Positions 54,296 to 64,000 of a stretch of DNA of 64,000 bases are shown here, in pieces; position 1 is the first letter of the stretch, and every line of letters starts with the position of its first letter. Source of the stretch: Aplidium turbinatum (taxonomy: Eukaryota > Chordata > Ascidiacea > Aplousobranchia > Polyclinidae); NCBI GenBank assembly GCA_918807975.1, contig OU964919.1, positions 36,773,824-36,837,823 of the forward strand, in the 5' to 3' direction. Made by a program: the position numbers and the translations under genes. The notes below the pieces were generated by a model. The model saw only the letters and a program-made list of their open reading frames with translations. It was not told where the DNA came from and did no database searches.

Positions 54296-55797
54296 CAGAG
54301 GTGGGCACCCGCTACTTTTAAAGTAGCGCGCTACCCGCTACCGCTACTCGGGCCAAAGTAGCGCGCGCTACCGCTACTTCTTCCGCTACTTTTGTCTGAA
54401 ATAACACTAGAAAATACTCAAGTCCCTAGTGACGCAAAAATGACATTGAAAACGAATGTTATCATTCGTTTACGCTGTCATTTTAACGTCGTTATAGAAA
54501 ACACATTCTAAGGAAAATTTATTGTTACGAATCTTTCAAACACACGACCATTTCAAAATGAGAGTCACTAAGTCTTGCCCGCTTTCGCTTAAGCACATCT
54601 TTTCCAACAGAGAAAAGTCTCTCCACCGTAGCACTGGAAGGAATGGGGGTGTTGTATTTAATGAACAGTTGTATTTTATTTGTATTCCGCCCCGATAGCT
54701 CAGTGGTTACGCGCCGGGCTCAAGATCACACGGCGCTGGTTCGACTCTCGGGGTGTGCGCTTGAGCAACGCATTTCAGGACTGCTCTCCATTCAGCGGCA
54801 CCTAGTGAATGGAATAATTTCTCGGCAACAAGACTTCAACAATCGGAAAACTTCACTCTGCCAATCTCGGTAACCGGCCCTGCGTCAAGTGCCTCTACAA
54901 GTATGCGAACAAGTACCAGGAATAACCTATCAAGGCTTTGTCAGTCCGAGGATAAAGATTCAAAACCAAACCAAACCAAACCAAACTCGATATTCGAAAG
55001 GCTCAAGGACTTGCTCCTGTCCGAAAAAAAGGCGTCCACAATTGCTGCTTCCTTCTGCACCGACGTTTCACGGGATGGCGCAAACACTCCAAAAATACAT
55101 CCTCGGAGTCATGACTGGTGTTGATGTCACTCTTCTCGGTATCAACCTGGCTTGATGTCTCAATCAACAGTCGAATTACATCTGTGTTGACTTTTTCTCG
55201 CAGTGCGTCAGCATCATCCGTGGAAACGTAGTGCAGAAATTGTAGCCACGACGTCTTGAAGGAGGGATGAAAACATGATGCCATAACGCATTTCATGTTG
55301 TTGAAGCACTTGTTGAATCGTTTCTTCACCCCTTCAAGGACTTTCACTTTCAACTCCTCACAGGTCACAAGATCACTGATTTCAGTCAACTTCTTCCGCA
55401 AATTGTGATGGTTGGAAGCAAGACTCGTAATACGCCTTGGACTCGCCCTGGAGAATGTCTAAAGCCTGGCAGATAGGCTTCATCACACGGAGATATTCGC
55501 CGAAGAAATTGACGTCAGCTAGAAAAGACCGAAACTTTGCAACCAAGCCGATTATATAGCTGCTTGACCACGCCAGTATTGCAAAAAAAACAAGCAACTT
55601 TTTCAATTTAAATTAAAAAGTAGCGGGTAGCGGGAGTGCGACTGAAAAAAAGTAGCACCTTTCTCGCTACCGCTACTTTGGAAAAAACATAGCGCCGCTA
55701 CTGCAGCCGCTACTCCAACTAAAAAGTAGCGCGCTACCGCTACTTTTACCAAAAAAGTAGCGCCGCTACAAAAGTAGCGCGCTACTGCCCACCTCTG
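54296..55797 (-). mobile_element. hAT transposon with GTAGCGCGCTAC subterminal repeats
   Basis: Ends CAGAGGTGGGCA (54296) and TGCCCACCTCTG (55797), flanked by perfect TTTATAAT duplications (54288-54295, 55798-55805). Both ends are arrays of AGTAGCGCGCTAC. Minus-strand transposase pieces: EYLRVMKPICQALDILQGES (about 55480), VLEGVKKRFNKCFNNMK and SCFHPSFKTSWL (about 55300), and TPIPSSATVERLFSVGKDVL (about 54620). A SINE splits the last two. Confidence 0.93.
54687..54988 (+). repeat. tRNA-derived SINE inside a hAT element
   Basis: CCGATAGCTCAGTGGTTACG (A box), GGCGCTGGTTCGACTCTCGG (B box), body with GGACTGCTCTCCATTCAGCG and CTCGGTAACCGGCCCTGCGT, and a (CCAAA)n tail at 54966-54988. Best copy of the family here; about 300 bp. 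Confidence 0.92.
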
Positions 55798-55805
55798 TTT
55801 ATAAT

Positions 55806-56689
55806 GCATCTTACTGGTACCGCGCCCAAATTACATTTTCAATGGCTTTGTAGCCTGCTTATCGGTAGGTAAGCAAGGGTGTGTTGTCTATTCAATGACG
55901 CCATCACAAAATTCTCCTCTGCTCACTTACGGTACAAACAAGTGACAGCTAGGCCTATGCATGATGTACAAAAATTTTCTACATATTACACACATTCAAG
56001 ACGTCTAATAGCATTAGCAATTTGTGTTGTATGAATACAGAAGCAGGAAACTGTGTTCTGTTTCTAAATTTTAATTGCATCTACATTCCTGCAACAGAGG
56101 TATAGACGGAGGCTGGTTTAGTGTACCGGTACTCCTATTCTTCTCCCAAGACTGTGACTACAATTAAAATCCACGCCAGGTCCAAATGTTTTGAGACTCT
56201 ATTGACTCCAAACTCTAATCCGAGTCCAAATGCCTTCCCTATCCTCTGTCAAGAAAAGAAAAGCCTACTTTTAAATGAAAAAGTTATTGCTTAGGAAATA
56301 AAAGCATACAAGTGTACAAAAATAACAACAGCGCCAAATACGTAGGCTACAACGTAAATACCTGCATGTTAAAAGCATGAAATGGCAAAAATCAGACTCT
56401 GGCTGCCTACAAATCAACTGCTTTTTCAAAAGAATTTCATACTCCAACTCTACTTCCACTGAAACCCTAGACTCCAGCTCCAAATACTGATATACCGGTA
56501 CCGTACTCCAGCTCCTGCAGAGCTACGGTGACACCTATCATAAACTTAAATGCCACTCGTCACAAACTTGGCGACACCTGTCATGACTTTCAGTATGTAA
56601 GATATCTATGCTTTCAGTGACAGTCGTCACAAAAATGTGCTGCGGCAGTGACACCTGCCCACAATTTGTCACAACCTTGACCCCCAGAC
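55806..56689. other. Intergenic, no gene seen
   Basis: Unique-looking AT-rich DNA without a supported feature. Short CTCCAACTC/CTCCAGCTC words recur at 56430-56520. Confidence 0.4.
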
Positions 56690-56975
56690 CAGGGGCGGAT
56701 CTACCGGGTGGGCCTGATTGGCACAGGCCCACCCAGATTGGCAGTGGGCCCACCCAAAATCAGATTCTTGAAAAAAAAACATATCAATGTTTAACACTAG
56801 AACAACCAAGTGACACTAAATTGTCTGTGGCATCACTATTTCACAGCATTTGTAAAAGATATTCGGTAACACTTACAGTAGTTTTTGTATGCTGGCCCGC
56901 CGTGGCATTACTGGTGAAGGCGCACCAAGATATTTCCTAAGCCCACCCATAAATTACGTTCTGAATCCGCCACTG
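56690..56975. repeat. Non-autonomous hAT-like element, 286 bp
   Basis: Ends CAGGGGCGGATCTACCGGGT (56690) and GTTCTGAATCCGCCACTG (56975), flanked by CCCCAGAC (56682-56689) and CCACAGAC (56976-56983), seven of eight matching. GTGGGCCCACCC palindromes sit near the left end. No coding capacity. Confidence 0.8.
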
Positions 56976-56983
56976 CCACAGAC

Positions 56984-59824
56984 ACAGAGTTTTAACAAAA
57001 GGGGAATTACCCTTACAATTTCTTTTTTATAGTTTTGTCTCTTGCTTGTTTTTATACCGTGGGAGCGAAGCTTTATAAACACTTTAGGTTTAAAATTGAT
57101 ATGCTTGGCTAAAAAAGAAATTTCATTTTTCTTTCAAGCCTGGCATTTTTCAAGTAATTCCTTTGAAGCTACTTTTCAAACTTGGACGTTACAACCTATC
57201 TGTGACAGTGACACAGTCACAGAAGAATCTCTTGAAGCATAGTTAATAAATATGCTTGAAGTATGGCAAGCTTTGACCTCAATATTTTACTAATCTACAA
57301 TGTTTTTTATAGGTTTGTAGTAGGCTACGCAGTATTGCTATTTTGTCTCATCACTGTTTTGTATGCAGAGACGGATTTGGTCACCGGAAATCCGGTAACT
57401 TTAGTGGTTGGCCTTGGCCAGTCAGGCAACCACCATTGACGATGTCTGTGGCAACCACTTAGGCTAGGGATGCGTAACTTCATCCGCTTTTGGCTTATCC
57501 GCAACACTAGAAGGGTTACGTTTTTTTCTAATTTACAAAATATTTTACTTTTTATGGGTTAGGCCCTATATAAGAAGAGTTAAGTTGGTTTTAAAGTAAT
57601 TTAAGGTTTTTAGTTGAAAGCAAGCCTGCAGTAAAGCGTAAAAAAATGTCAAGTTGGCAATTGACCCTTCTAATGTCGAAGGAACAACGGAGTTGCGCGT
57701 CCCGTAATCTACCGTTCCTATTTAGGCTTAGGCGTTTTTAGAGAATCAGTATCGGCACTTGCAGTCAAATTTGACAAAATTTCACTACGGTACCTGAAAA
57801 GTGAATCGCATGATAGTATTTACAATAATTGATAGAAGTTGACAGTCAAAGCGGTAGTTAAAAATATAAGCCTTTTTAAGGCCAAATTTCTCGAATTTGG
57901 CTTTTTTTAAAGCCGTTTGGCCTTAGAAATTATACGTTTGGCCATTTTCTAGATTTGGCCTTAAATTTGGCCTTTTTTAAATTTAATCTTTAAAATGCAT
58001 AATAATCAATATTTCTCATATATCGTAACTTTACCAGATGAAAACCGTATTCACCATTGTTCAATACATGTTCTATACTTGTTAAATACTTGTAATGTGA
58101 CGCCGAGTCAGACTGCGCTCCCCTCTAAGCCAGCCAGTGGTGCCAGATGTCACCACTGTAGCGGATTAAAACTTATCTGCTACAGTCCTCTTATTATATA
58201 CATATACTTGCTACTTTCAGAATTATTTTTGCTATAATTTATTAAAATCCGCTATAAGTCATAAGATATCGATAAATATGAATGTTATAGACATTATTTT
58301 GGAATTATAATGTTAACGCTCAAAAGTAGGTGGCCTACACAGAAATGTAACGACTATCGTGTTCACTTTTCAGTTCAATTTATTTTTGTTTTGTTGGCAA
58401 AAAAGAAAAAAACAAAAATATACAAAAACACAATAAACACAAATAATTCGCACAACAAGGATGGCAGCGAAAGACCAAAAGGTCACTAAAGTCAGCTGCA
58501 TTTTCGATCGATCGGTAGTCCAACACAACCGCTGGCTTGCCAGCAGAGCATGCTTTCAGAAATTCAGTTGTTGAGCAATACAAGTGATTCGTGGTTGTGC
58601 AATTGAGTGCGTTTCAAATTACCATTATTGTGATGTTATAAATAAATTTGTGATGAGCAAATATATTATTGATCATAGACTTGTTACAAAAGAATCTTTT
58701 TTTAATAATTACTGTAGTAATGTTCACTTAAATGATAGCCTACATACATCATTCATTCATTTATTTTTAGTCATTAACGCGTCCGGGACGAAAAAGATAC
58801 TAACTAAGTATAGTAACTACAATAGTCGATATAGGCCTACCAGGACGTTAATGAACGGGAAATGGTGGCAAAACCTTGAAGGGTTTAAAACGTGCCTGAA
58901 TAGTAAATCATGTAGTAGCCTAGCCTGTATGTCTGTAGTTAGCACGGCCACAAAACCCCAAAAACAAACAGAAGCACACATGTAGCAATAAATGATAGCC
59001 TAATGAAAAGTGTTGTGGTTCGCATTTGCCAGTTCCAATATTAATGTGGATGAGCAGTCATCATAATAAAAATAGGATGGAGAAAAAAAACCAGGCATAA
59101 AAGAAACCCATCTTTAGGCAAAAGCCCGTTTCGATGCGGCCCAGGAGAGCAAAGTGTTGAGCTCTTCCCATGGTCAGACTGCACATCACGCAGTAGCCTA
59201 CGACGATTGAGGAATTTAGACGACATGAACATAAATTATTCAATTATGACGATATGAATTTAGCTTTATTCACTGACGACATTTTAATATTGATTGCCTT
59301 CATATTTGACCTTCTTATGAAAAGTGTTCAGGTCTGTTCGACACTACAGTAAGACTCTTTCCTGTTGGACCATTCCTTTCATACCTTGCTAAGGTATTGC
59401 CTTTGTAGCGGACGTCGAGTGGTCTAAACATCTTCCCATACCTAGCTGTAGCTGTTACAGCAACATCCCGGGTACTAGCGTGTAGTGGGGATAATCTTGA
59501 GAACAATACCTTGCTTCTTTTGCGAGTAAGAGTTTATTACAAAGAAATGAATGAACTTCCACGTCGGAACGTTGTAGCCAAATAATGCCTTGAATTCAAA
59601 TAGAACGAGCTAAACTAATTCAGAACATGAAAAACTACACTACAACCATAATTAAACTAACACCGTGACTTACGAAAAAGGCATCCGTGACAAACTGACT
59701 GAGAAAATAAGGCACCACACAACTGGCCGACAGAAACCATACTGGAAACTCACAAACTGACTGTGTTTATTTAACGCTGAACGAATGATTTAAAGGGGCT
59801 TATTGCTTCAAGCAATGCAGCATG
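56984..59824. other. Intergenic, no gene seen
   Basis: A repeated TTTGGCC word cluster occurs at 57870-57980. A frame of 133 codons (58584-58985, plus) shows no domain and low-complexity codons; not called. The rest is AT-rich and unassigned. Confidence 0.4.
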
Positions 59825-60007
59825 CAGGGCCGTAGCCAGACCGCAGAGCAAGGGGGTTCAACTGTTTTTAGGGAGGGCCGAAAAATTTTAAATGGGCAAA
59901 ATCATTATAATTGTGGCTGTTGCTCGAGAATGTTGGGATTTTGCCAGGGGGCAAATTTTTTTTCAGGGGGGCGAGGTCCCCCTGGCCCCCGGCTGGCTAC
60001 GGGCCTG
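59825..60007. repeat. hAT-like MITE, 183 bp
   Basis: Ends CAGGGCCGTAGCCAGACC (59825) and GGCTGGCTACGGGCCTG (60007) with a perfect 8-bp duplication GCAGCATG (59817-59824, 60008-60015). Contains G-rich GGGGGC blocks. Same family as the fragment at 1-32. Confidence 0.9.
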
Positions 60008-60015
60008 GCAGCATG

Positions 60016-60639
60016 TGTCAAATACGCAACACCTACAACAACGTAAAACTACATATGTAAAATCAAACCCTGATAAGTGGTGAAAATTCCGAGGAAACGC
60101 CCTAATTTTCAGCCAGCGTTTCAAATTCCTACCAAGCACAAATTTCACAACGGCAATTAGACTGTCTAAAGCAAACATGAAAAAAGACCGCAGGCGCTAG
60201 GCCTACACCTCCTAAGAAAATTTTCCATGGATTTTTCTTGTATTACTTTGGCATTAAGACCTTTTCACAGTCTGACAACCCTGATTACAATGCTTATTTT
60301 ATCTTGTTTAAGTTTGGCTTATTTTTGGCCTTTTTTCTACCTATTTGGCCTCAATTTGGCCTTTTTTCTTGTTGAGTTTGGCCTTTTTTTCAAATTTCAG
60401 TCTGGCAACCCTGATCGGTACAGGAGTTTTATAATCTAATGGTGTGAATGACTTTGAGATTCAATTTCCGTACTTTTCATTTCTCAGACAAAAAAACGTA
60501 CATTTAGCATAGAATCTAAAATAAAAATGACGTAGTAACAATGTGTAAACTTTGTGTACATTTGGAAATGTCAATGCCTACGGTAGCCAGATGGTATTTG
60601 TTCATTCATTGTGTGATCATTTCTCAATTTTCATTTCCG
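60016..60639. other. Intergenic with TTTGGCC repeats
   Basis: TTTGGCCTTTTTT words recur at 60310-60395, bounded by CAGTCTGACAACCCTG (60266) and CAGTCTGGCAACCCTG (60390). The two ends are direct rather than inverted, so the element type is unclear. Confidence 0.45.
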
Positions 60640-60976
60640 GCACCAGCCGCCACCCTACCATAATGCATTCGCCAAGGAAGGCCTGAGTGTGACTCGACCG
60701 CCTGCATACTGGGCTGGTGTCGGACTATTCCGCTCCAACATGCACATTGCACAAATGGGGAATGGCTCCATCCCCGATCTATGAGTGTGGCAAGGAGGAA
60801 CAAACCGCAGACCACACCATCTGTAACTGCGCCATCTACCATTCGCCAAATGGTGTGCATGGTCTGCGTGAACTAGATGACGAATCAATTCAATGGCTGC
60901 TCGACACCTGGCCAAACATCTAGACCAATTAGCCACCACTGCCCGAGGGTGGTAAAAAGCAGAGCCCCTCGACCCC
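60640..60976 (+). mobile_element. LINE 3' end (jockey-like), split by a hAT
   Basis: Plus strand reads LHKWGMAPSPIYECGKEEQT, then ADHTICNCAIYHSPNGVHGL and ELDDESIQWLLDTWPNI with a stop: the C-terminal block of jockey-type ORF2. The 3' UTR reaches TCGACCCC at 60976 and resumes at 63061 with TCGACCCCTGAAATGACAAA and an AAGAAGAAGAGG tail (to about 63105). Confidence 0.87.
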
Positions 60977-61576
60977 CATAGGTGGGCAAAGTTACTTTCA
61001 AAAGTAACTGAGTTACAGTTACAGTTACTTGGCCAAAATAGTAACTGAGTTACCGTTACAGTTACCGATTTTTAAAAGTAACTAGTTACCGTTACTAGTT
61101 ACAGTTACTAGTTACTTTCAGTTACTCACAAATCTGAACATAAAATTCTGCACCTGGCCAGCTCTGCATGCAAGTCCAGTTTAACCGTAATGTTTGATAT
61201 ATAGTGTTAGAGCCATCCATGCTAACATAACAGCACAAGTATGATACAAAACCAACAAGGTTTTATTAAAAAAAATACTCAGTGGCTTATATGTTTATTT
61301 CCTTTGAGAAATACGAGCATTTCAAAGTGCTCGTCACTCAGGCCTGCCCTTTTGGGCTTTAAAATGTCTTTGCCCAATCGTCGTCGTCCTGTGAGCCTCT
61401 GGTGCCGAGAGTATATTCTTTTACCGCTCCAGACTCCCGATGTTCCCGGACTACACTGGAAGTCTACCAGAGAGCAGCCAGTCTTTGGTTTCATCATTCA
61501 TGACATGCAGACCTTCCACTCCGTTAGGTGGCTTGAAGATGTTACAGTCATTGATGATGTACGCCACGATAATTCA

Positions 61577-61890
61577 ATTGGTTGGCGCGTCACTTCTGGA
61601 ACGAAGAAGCTTCAAGATCAAGCGGCACTGGTTCAACTCTCAGGGCATGCGCTTGAGCAACGCACATTAAGAACTGCTCTCCATTTAGCGGCATCTAATA
61701 GATGGAATAATTTCCCGGCAACGAGACTTCAACAATCGGAAACTTCACTCTGTCAATCTTGGTGACCGGGCCTGCGTCAGTGATTTAAAGCCTTTAGTCT
61801 ACAAGTATGCGAAACTGCCAGGATTAAGTTCTGCAAGAAGCTTTCCCAGTCCGAGGATAAAGATTTAATCAATCAATCAATCAATCAATG
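61577..61890 (+). repeat. tRNA-derived SINE inside a hAT element
   Basis: Decayed head with GGCACTGGTTCAACTCTCAG (B box), body with GAACTGCTCTCCATTTAGCG and CTTGGTGACCGGGCCTGCGT, tail (AATC)n at 61866-61889. The tail differs from the (CCAAA)n of the 54.7-kb copy. Confidence 0.88.
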
Positions 61891-61892
61891 AT

Positions 61893-62100
61893 GTGGTCTG
61901 CGGTCTGTTCCTCGGCACCACATTCACGGAGGAGGAGGAAGAGGCCATTTCCCATTGGTGCAAGGTTGAGTGGAAAAGCCCGACGCCCGCACGGAGACGG
62001 TTGAGGCGCACCCATGCCTGTCTTGGTAGTGTCAGGTCGACGGAGCGTGTGTCGGCGTCGGGGATGAACGAATAAAGTCTGGTGATGAACAAGTGCTGCA
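61893..62100 (-). mobile_element. LINE fragment inside a hAT element
   Basis: Minus strand reads LPRQAWVRLNRLRAGVGLFH, then STLHQWEMASSSSS: the R-x-x-W-V-x-L-N-R-L-R-x-G-V-G-x-F motif of jockey-type ORF2 C-termini. Opposite in direction to the LINE end at 60640-60976. Confidence 0.78.
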
Positions 62101-63105
62101 ATGAAAACAATATTCCCACTGCAGCACTTGACGAAATGGGAGTGTTATGTTTTTAAAACAGTTTTTTCATCGGTCCAATTGTGAATCTGGATCCGCTTAA
62201 CTTGTTCTCAGGGTCCGCTTCCAAATACTCCTATAACAGATTCAACGCGCATTGCTTTCTTTTCTTGGTTTTTGCGTAAAGTGGTGCAAAAAGTCCTCCG
62301 TGGCTCTACCTACCACCATCCACTTCAGTGTCGCTGTTACTCCCCTCTTCAGCAGAGCAGTTTGCTTCTTTAATTGCTTGAAGCATGTTCTGTTTTATTT
62401 TGTGGGTGGAATGCAGTCGCAAGCTGAAAGTCGCTGTCCTCGAACCAATGACCAAATCTGGTTTGTATTGCTTCCACAAGAACGTCCACCAACGGCAAGC
62501 AAACAGCAATGCTGTTGCTGGTTTTAATGTCAGACAATCTTTTTAGAGGCATTGCAAGCGTTACACTAAATTGTATCTTGCCTGTTTTTGGTACATATTG
62601 TTGCCAAAAACAATTAATTTAGCCAAATCAGTTATCAAAAATCGCCAAATCATAAATATGAAGCTAAACGTCATAAAAAATCGCCAGATTTCTGGACTTT
62701 GGCGATAAATTCGCCAATATCGCAACCCTTCTCCACCAGACCACCAAACAAAAGTAGAACCGCGCATGCGCAGTGCTGCGCCGATACATCTGCGAGAAAA
62801 ATGCAATATTGCGCAAAAAGCAGCAAACACGCACTAAGCAAGACACAAACAAGTGCAGAGAAATAAACGGCAATTAAAAACTGAAATTTCAATACAAAAG
62901 TAACTTGTAACTGTAACTGTTGAAAAAGTGCTAAAATAGGAACTAGTTACCGTGTTTCGTTACTTTTGGAAAATAGTAACGAAGTTACCGTTACAGTTAC
63001 TCAAAAAGTAACTAGTTACAGTAACTAGTTACTTTTGTAACTAGTTACTGCCCACCTCTGTCGACCCCTGAAATGACAAAGAAGGTTCAAACAAAGAAGA
63101 AGAGG

Positions 63106-63876
63106 ACTGATTTTATGCACTCTATTTTTACTGTCAATGCGTAGTTTGTTGGCTGCAAAAATTAACAATACTTAATTCAAAAAAATAGGTTTATCACATG
63201 CCTTGTATTAATTAATTATTTAAGGTTTTGAGTTTTACTATTTTTTAGTGCTGCTTTGATACGTTTATTTAGCCACCTGTGAACGGATGACGTATTTAAC
63301 TATATATACATGCAAGAAAGCTTTTGCAATAGAACTGATGACATACATACTCATGCTGTTGACATACTTGTCAGTAACACAATCAATATATACTGTTGAG
63401 TGTTAACATATACATATGCATTTTAACTGTTGACAAAAAGACAGGTGCCATTTAGCTACGCACAATTTCTAACAATTCTTTATTTTAATATTGGCAACAT
63501 CATTTATTTTATTTGTTTATTATGTTGTGCAGTGTGCACCAGTGATTCAAGCCGTGCCGCGTACACGGCCGCTTTTGACTTTTTCGCCGCGTGGAAGGTT
63601 GAAATGACAAAGCCGCGCCGCTTGCCGCGTAAACTCTCAAGAAATTAAACTTTCGTAAACGTAAACTTTCAAGAAATTAAACTTTCAACTTTTCAAGAAA
63701 ATCAGTTATGAAACTTCAAATTTAAATTGGAAACACGGATCAGTTTTGTTTTTCTTTGGAAACCCTAAGCTGGAAAGCTATGCAAATTGCAAATGGCTTG
63801 CAGTTGACAGGGTTTTGGGGCTGGCTTGTCAGGGAAGCTGTACGAATGTCGAATGTTTTTGGTTAATAGCCTAGCT
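63106..63876. other. Intergenic, no gene seen
   Basis: CAGTGATTCAAGCCGTGCCG at 63538 looks like a hAT end; its partner was not found. AAGAAATTAAACTTTC is repeated at 63640-63690. Confidence 0.4.
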
Positions 63877-64000
63877 CAGGGGTGTGCAACGTGCGGCCCG
63901 CGGGCCAAATGTGGCCCGCGAAGAAAATTTGTGCGGCCCGCAAAGATGTGCCAATTTTGAATTGTGTGCGGCCCGCGAAACGTGTTTATAATTTAGTTTA
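63877..64000. mobile_element. hAT end running off the window
   Basis: CAGGGGTGTGCAACGTGCGG at 63877 is a typical hAT end; GTGCGGCCCGCGAA words repeat three times in the next 110 bp, as subterminal repeats do. The other end is outside. Confidence 0.7.

Larger units (their letters stand above)
60977..63060 (-). mobile_element. hAT transposon with AGTTACCGTTAC subterminal repeats
   Basis: Ends CATAGGTGGGCA (60977) and TGCCCACCTCTG (63060), flanked by perfect TCGACCCC duplications (60969-60976, 63061-63068). Both ends are arrays of AACTAGTTAC and AGTTACCGTTAC. Minus-strand remnants: LPLVDVLVEAIQTRFGHWFE, ATAFHPQNKTE (about 62400-62520) and RLGKDILKPKRAGLSDEHFE (about 61330). A SINE and a LINE piece are inserted inside. 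Confidence 0.93.

Noticed and set aside
58584-58985. 133-codon plus-strand frame
   Set aside because: Residue composition is unlike a conserved protein and no domain is visible.
60266-60405. CAGTCTGRCAACCCTG at both sides of a TTTGGCC-rich stretch, as a transposon
   Set aside because: The two copies are direct, not inverted, and lack a target duplication.
1-64000. CRISPR array, operon or bacterial genes
   Set aside because: Spliced genes, hAT/mariner/SINE content and lack of any operon show animal nuclear DNA.
1-64000. LTR retrotransposon, retrovirus or Polinton
   Set aside because: No long terminal repeats, gag/pol/env or capsid-like frames were recognised.

Overview
The window is nuclear DNA from an animal, AT-rich and packed with DNA transposons. 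It holds one host gene that I can prove: a complete, minus-strand MEGF8 (multiple EGF-like domains 8) orthologue. I traced 44 coding exons from the start codon at 52893 to the stop at 9351. Every exon joins the next in phase at GT-AG sites, apart from one GC-AG intron, and the sum is about 3,030 codons. The sequence diverges from vertebrate MEGF8 and many introns are short, which suggests an invertebrate (a non-vertebrate deuterostome such as a tunicate or lancelet is possible), but I cannot name the species.

Layout, left to right. 1-5.6 kb: four hAT transposons inserted one inside another, each with its own target duplication. 5.6-9.3 kb: intergenic DNA with a tRNA-like sequence, two palindromic repeats and a hAT element ending just past the MEGF8 stop. 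9.35-52.9 kb: MEGF8. Read on the minus strand the protein runs signal peptide, CUB, EGF, Kelch propeller, PSI-type cysteine-rich block, EGF and laminin-EGF, second CUB, EGF, second Kelch propeller, more PSI and EGF/laminin-EGF modules, a membrane-proximal region, one transmembrane helix, and a cytoplasmic tail with MASRPFS, the counterpart of the MASRPFA motif. Its introns carry a mariner fossil, a Kolobok element with a THAP domain, tRNA-derived SINEs, LINE 3' ends, palindromic MITEs, several hAT copies and an unclassified 2.1-kb transposon. 52.9-64 kb: intergenic DNA with further hAT elements, SINEs, a LINE end and foldback repeats.

The most unusual item lies in the 5.1-kb intron between exons 3 and 4: two tandem copies of a 264-bp unit (46106-46507, continued at 48618-48703 after a transposon insertion). 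Each unit has a UUCG-capped hairpin and a hammerhead-ribozyme-like core, the architecture of metazoan retrozymes. A second hammerhead-like sequence occurs at 46.05 kb, at 25.1 kb beside a tRNA-derived head, and as an inverted pair at 12.34-12.60 kb.

No LTR element, retrovirus or Polinton was recognised. All coordinates and splice sites come from reading the sequence by eye; no alignment, folding program or database search was run.
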